A stretch of 64,000 bases of DNA, from NCBI GenBank assembly GCA_025024175.1, contig QCXZ01000047.1, positions 806,001-870,000 on the forward strand, in the 5' to 3' direction. The DNA is from Rhyzopertha dominica. Taxonomy: Eukaryota; Arthropoda; Insecta; Coleoptera; Bostrichidae. The first letter of the stretch is position 1, and every line of letters starts with the position of its first letter. Shown here in pieces: positions 60,503 through 64,000 of the stretch. The notes under the pieces are model-generated. The model searched no databases, was not told where the DNA came from, and saw only the letters and a program-made list of their open reading frames with translations. Position numbers and translations under genes: made by a program.

Positions 60503-61400
60503 TGTGGTAGTTTTTGGATTATTATTATTATTATATCACCGAAAATAATTGTTTACTACGATTACTATTTTTATTTCTTTCTTATTTCTTGTTTTATATG
60601 TATATGTAACGCTTATATGTTTTAATAAATATGTAAATTCAAGGTATCGTTTATCAATTTATTTCAGGAACTAGCAAAAAAAAATAATTCAGGTAATGTG
60701 AAGTAGTAGTAGTGGAAATCGGCCTTTATTTGAAATATTTTTACATTACAAGGAAAATATAAATTAAAATCGCTTCACTTGTTTCTTCTTAAGTATTGTA
60801 CACAAACGTTTTCACACGAACCCAATCTTTTCCGATCAGAAGTGTCTAACTCTTTATTTTTGTGTGTTCGCCAATGACGTGTGACATATCCTTTTCTGCC
60901 CGCCTACTGAAATATGAACTTTCAAGCTTTGGGGAAAAGAAACATTTTTTCAGAAATAATTCTTAGATTGGTCGAGATCTAATGTCATCGAATAATATTG
61001 GCTGTTATTATTTGAAGTGGCAGCCGTTAATTAAAATAACATTGTATTGTTTTTGCACCAGTATTCAAATTCCGAGAAGTCGTGTCCACATAGTAGTGCG
61101 TGTAGTTTTTTTTCGTTTGAGCATGATGGATAAATAAAAAATACAAAGTAATCCGCACAAGAATTAATTATATTTTGATGTGAAAATGATAAAAAAAGTA
61201 TATTTAATTTCAGTAAAAACTGCAACTGTATATTTTAACTGTGACTACCTTCTTTTGTAGAATGCATTAAATCTTTACACAGATCGTGATACGTTCAATT
61301 TATTATCGTGGGGTGTTTCCTTTAAAAATTAATTATCTTTCGATATTTATATTATATATGATAATGTAAAATGACTTACGTTCCCTTTGTTCATCTATTT
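60503..61400. other. Non-coding, nothing recognised
   Basis: AT-rich sequence without a supported gene. Confidence 0.5.
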
Positions 61401-61404
61401 GCTC

Positions 61405-62017
61405 CTAAACATCAGGATCAGGAACAATACGTATTTCATCTGCATCTAATCTGTCATTTGCATGATGTATTGCAACATGCCGATCAACCTCCGTATGAAT
61501 TGGTGCGGGAACCGTGCCGTCATCATGCTGGTGTATCATCACAGCGACCATCTCTGGTTCAGGAGGACCGGCATCATCGTTCTGGCTGGAATTTGTCGAT
61601 CGCACTGTCGCAATTCGGATATCGGGGACCAATTCTGGTTGAACGTTTTCAACCTCCATCTCAATCGGTGCGGGAACCGTGCCGGTGTACCATCACAGCG
61701 ACCACCTCTGGTTCTGGAGGACCGACGACATCACTCTGACTGGAATTTGTTGATCGCACCGCCACAGCTTGAACATCGGGGACCAATTCTGGTTGAGCGT
61801 TATCAATCTCCATGTTAATCGGTGCGGAAACCGTGCTGCCGTCATCATGCTGGTGCACTGTTGCGGCAATCGCCTCTGCTTCACGGGGCGCAGTAACACT
61901 CTGGGTAGACGCACCATCATCTTCGCTCGTAGACGAACGTTTTCTTTTCCTTCCACTGCTGTCGATACCCTTTCTGGAGGTAAGATGTTTTTTTACCTTT
62001 GCGTGGCATCGTTTCAC
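61405..62017 (-). pseudogene. Protein with internal tandem repeats (about 50 residues each), frameshifted
   Basis: Starts 'MKRCHAKVKKHL' or nearby, with a basic nuclear-localisation-like patch ('SSGRKRKRSSTS'). It then repeats a unit of the type 'VHQHDDG(S)TV.APIN.E(I/V)(D/E)N.QPELVPD' followed by 'VRSTNSSQ.D..GPPEPE.VAVM'. The middle unit lacks about 11 bp (near 61,681) relative to its neighbours, so the frame breaks; the last unit continues in a new frame to a stop at 61,405. Family unknown; low-complexity acidic/Pro-rich repeats suggest a linker or regulatory protein, perhaps from a transposon. Confidence 0.45.
61511..61850. repeat. Tandem repeat of about 150 bp, two copies and a partial third
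   Basis: Units begin at about 61,511 and 61,669, with a partial third from about 61,825. They share 'catcacagcgacca', 'atcggggaccaattctggtt' and 'atcggtgcgg(g/a)aaccgtgc'. Confidence 0.8.
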
Positions 62018-63165
62018 CTAGAAAGTGGTTTCTTTTAAATGTCAACGAACGATATTTATTGAGACGGACGATTGTTTATTGTAATTACCGACAGGATTAC
62101 AACGTCATATTGGCCTTGAACGACCGATTTTTTTTGCATGCAGTAATGACGATAAGTATACTTCCGCAGTATTTGAAAACATAGCGTATTAAAATAAGCT
62201 CAACTCACCTCTATATTATACTGTATAAAAGATGAAAATAATCAATACTCTATCAAATAACTCGATGTTTTATATTTATAGAGAACAAAACGTGTGCACA
62301 GATAAAATGGCGTTGCTATCCCGTTAATCTGTCGCTAACGTCATTGACAACTGCAAGGCTTGTCTCTAAAGACACGACCGTACGCGTGCGATGTACATGT
62401 CATTTCGAATGACACTCGACCATGAAAATTCACTATGCAAAAATAAGACAAACTCTTGCACTTCATTATACGAGCTATTATGCCAGGACATTCGACCGAT
62501 TTTGTTACCACTTGACTCTGAAACTAATTTTATCATAATCACGTAGAAATTACAACACAGAAGCTTTGTACCCCCAATTTCCTCAGGTTGTTGAATTTCT
62601 TGTCCACTCTTGTTTTCTTCTGCAGCATCTTCATGAGTCCTGGCACGCTCTTCAATTTTCTCGGCTATATCTTTCTCCTTTTCAATTATTTGTTCTGCAT
62701 TAGCGAATGCAGGCCCAAGGTTTTCATTTTTTCTGGTACTGGATGCATATGCCTCATTGGACTATTTTTATAACGATTTAATATGCGTTCTGATAGTGGT
62801 TGGTCATCATCGCTAGCTTCATCTTTATCAGACTCTGAACTGTATTAAATTACATCATCCAATTCTATTGCATCCTCCTTAAGGTGTTTTCCTTTTCCAT
62901 TCTTTAGCAATAATAATACCTTTGCAACTTTTGCCGTTTGATACACATCCTGTTACAGCCTAGAAGTACAGCTTGTGACGTGATGATAGTATTCTATGAA
63001 TGAAAATAAAAATTACTAAATTGCTTCAAAGTACAATTAGAAATACATTTTAAACAATTAAAGTATTTTATTATTTAATGTGTAATTTATGTATAAACCT
63101 TTATTTAATGACCTTTCGGTGGTACTGAATTGCATAGTTATTAAACAAAGTGTCTACGAGCACAG
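62018..63165. other. Mostly non-coding; faint minus-strand coding relic at about 62,590-62,960
   Basis: The minus strand near 62,700-62,870 gives 'SSESDKDEASDDDQPLSERI' and 'PEKMKTLGLHSLMQ', broken by stops. This is consistent with an acidic domain of an old transposon protein. No family named. Confidence 0.3.
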
Positions 63166-63573
63166 TTGAAAGTTTCGATGAAGATAATGGGTGTAGTGGT
63201 CCAGTCAGATAATATTTCTAGTGAAAATGAATGCAACTTACAATACGGCAGGAAGGCCATATCTTTTTATTGCAGGGTTGCCGATATTGTAAAGGAATGC
63301 GAGAATATATCAAAATATCCAGAAGAAGAAGGCAGTAGAGGCAACCAGCAACTTTTACCTGAAATATTAAATTCTTTATTAAGCATTGCTGATATATATC
63401 CTTTTTGGTCGGCAACTATGTTGCCTTATTTTCCCCATGCGTCTTTAATTGGCTCTACGGCAAGTGTCGAAAGTAGCTTAAGCAACTTGAAGAATCGTGA
63501 TCTTGCACATAAAAAGTTTCCGCTGTATCTTAAGGATTTTGTAAAAACACATAAANTGTATAGAATAAATTAA
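63166..63573 (+). pseudogene. C-terminal fragment of a transposase-like protein
   Basis: 135 codons. 'DIYPFWSATMLPYFPHASLI' and 'GSTASVESSLSNLKNRDLAH' correspond to the C-terminal block '(P)LW..VM...F......SSA.VES.F..LK' found in a family of insect transposase-derived proteins. Since the catalytic part would lie upstream and is not seen, and an N (63,556) sits near the end, this is a truncated copy. Confidence 0.5.
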
Positions 63574-64000
63574 AATTGAAAATATGAAAAAGAAAGAATN
63601 GATTCTTATTTCAAAGAAAGGATGCTTAATGTTTGTACNTTCATTAAAAGTAAAANTGAAATTCTGTCATACAGAAATAAGATGTTACAGTCAGTGTTTA
63701 ATTTAAATGAAAGAGTATTTCTAGTGATGGGTTTAGACTTACAACATGAGTGCGCGAACCAATTTCAAAAATTATTTCTAATTCTGATTTATCAGTTAAA
63801 TATCCATTTCACACATTTGAAGGAATTAAAATTTTATGATTACCTTTTAACGTATTCTAAAAGTCTTAAAGAGTTTGAGGATAAGTTTTTTCGGATATTT
63901 GTAATAAAGTATTACCTTATTCTTATATTCAAGCGGTGTGTGAAATGTATAATTTTTATTCAGAATATTATATTAACAGTTTATAAATAATTATGTAAAA
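63574..64000. other. AT-rich sequence with several Ns, no supported gene
   Basis: A 122-codon plus frame (63,622-63,990) is AT-rich, Leu/Ile/Phe/Lys-dominated and includes two unknown residues. It could be the continuation of the preceding fragment but shows no motif. Confidence 0.35.

Overview
This is an arthropod nuclear DNA segment, almost certainly from an insect. It is AT-rich, has scattered single N positions, and carries no convincing host single-copy gene. Nearly everything recognisable is a transposon or an endogenous virus. About 1-10.9 kb is intergenic or intronic DNA with a palindromic fold-back element (3.8-4.6 kb) and a short MITE (6.1-6.3 kb). A decayed pogo/Tigger-like transposon (11-13.4 kb) and a Ty3/gypsy pol scrap (13.6-13.9 kb) follow.

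The centre (16.0-38.1 kb) is the most remarkable part. Two copies of an ambisense densovirus (Parvoviridae) lie head to head, VP end to VP end, joined through the terminal hairpin, as in a parvoviral dimer replicative form. The right copy (24,673-30,083, about 5.4 kb) appears complete. It has two inverted terminal repeats of about 150 bp, NS3, overlapping NS1 and NS2, and a capsid gene split into two ORFs, the first with a phospholipase A2 motif. The left copy is identical as far as compared, except that 1,270 bp of the capsid gene are missing. The host DNA on the NS side of each copy is also mirrored, so the whole palindrome runs from 17,105 to 33,546. Then 16,037-20,569 appears again as a direct repeat at 33,544-38,076, where the sequence continues into what looks like the uninterrupted target. 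The layout is direct - inverted - direct (DUP-TRP/INV-DUP), with the viral dimer at the inversion junction and a 3-bp CTG microhomology at the other junction.

The virus sits in a graveyard of Polinton/Maverick-like elements (about 14.6-20.6 kb and 38-46.8 kb). A protein-primed family-B DNA polymerase fragment (41.4-42.1 kb) and an integrase C-terminus with a chromodomain (44.6-44.9 kb) support that call. Several small gene families recur in three to six copies around them. A Tc1-like transposon had already inserted before the duplication, so it is present three times.

From 46.8 to 64 kb there is a dense series of DNA transposons: a PIF/Harbinger element with transposase and Myb/SANT-like genes; a DD41D mariner-type element with TIRs of almost 500 bp inserted in it; a fragment of an unplaced transposase; a frameshifted element with 'SDGCSGQN' and Cys-rich motifs nested inside a MITE; a piggyBac element with intact TTAA target sites; a gene with internal tandem repeats; and a last transposase remnant. 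No CRISPR array, rRNA or tRNA was seen.
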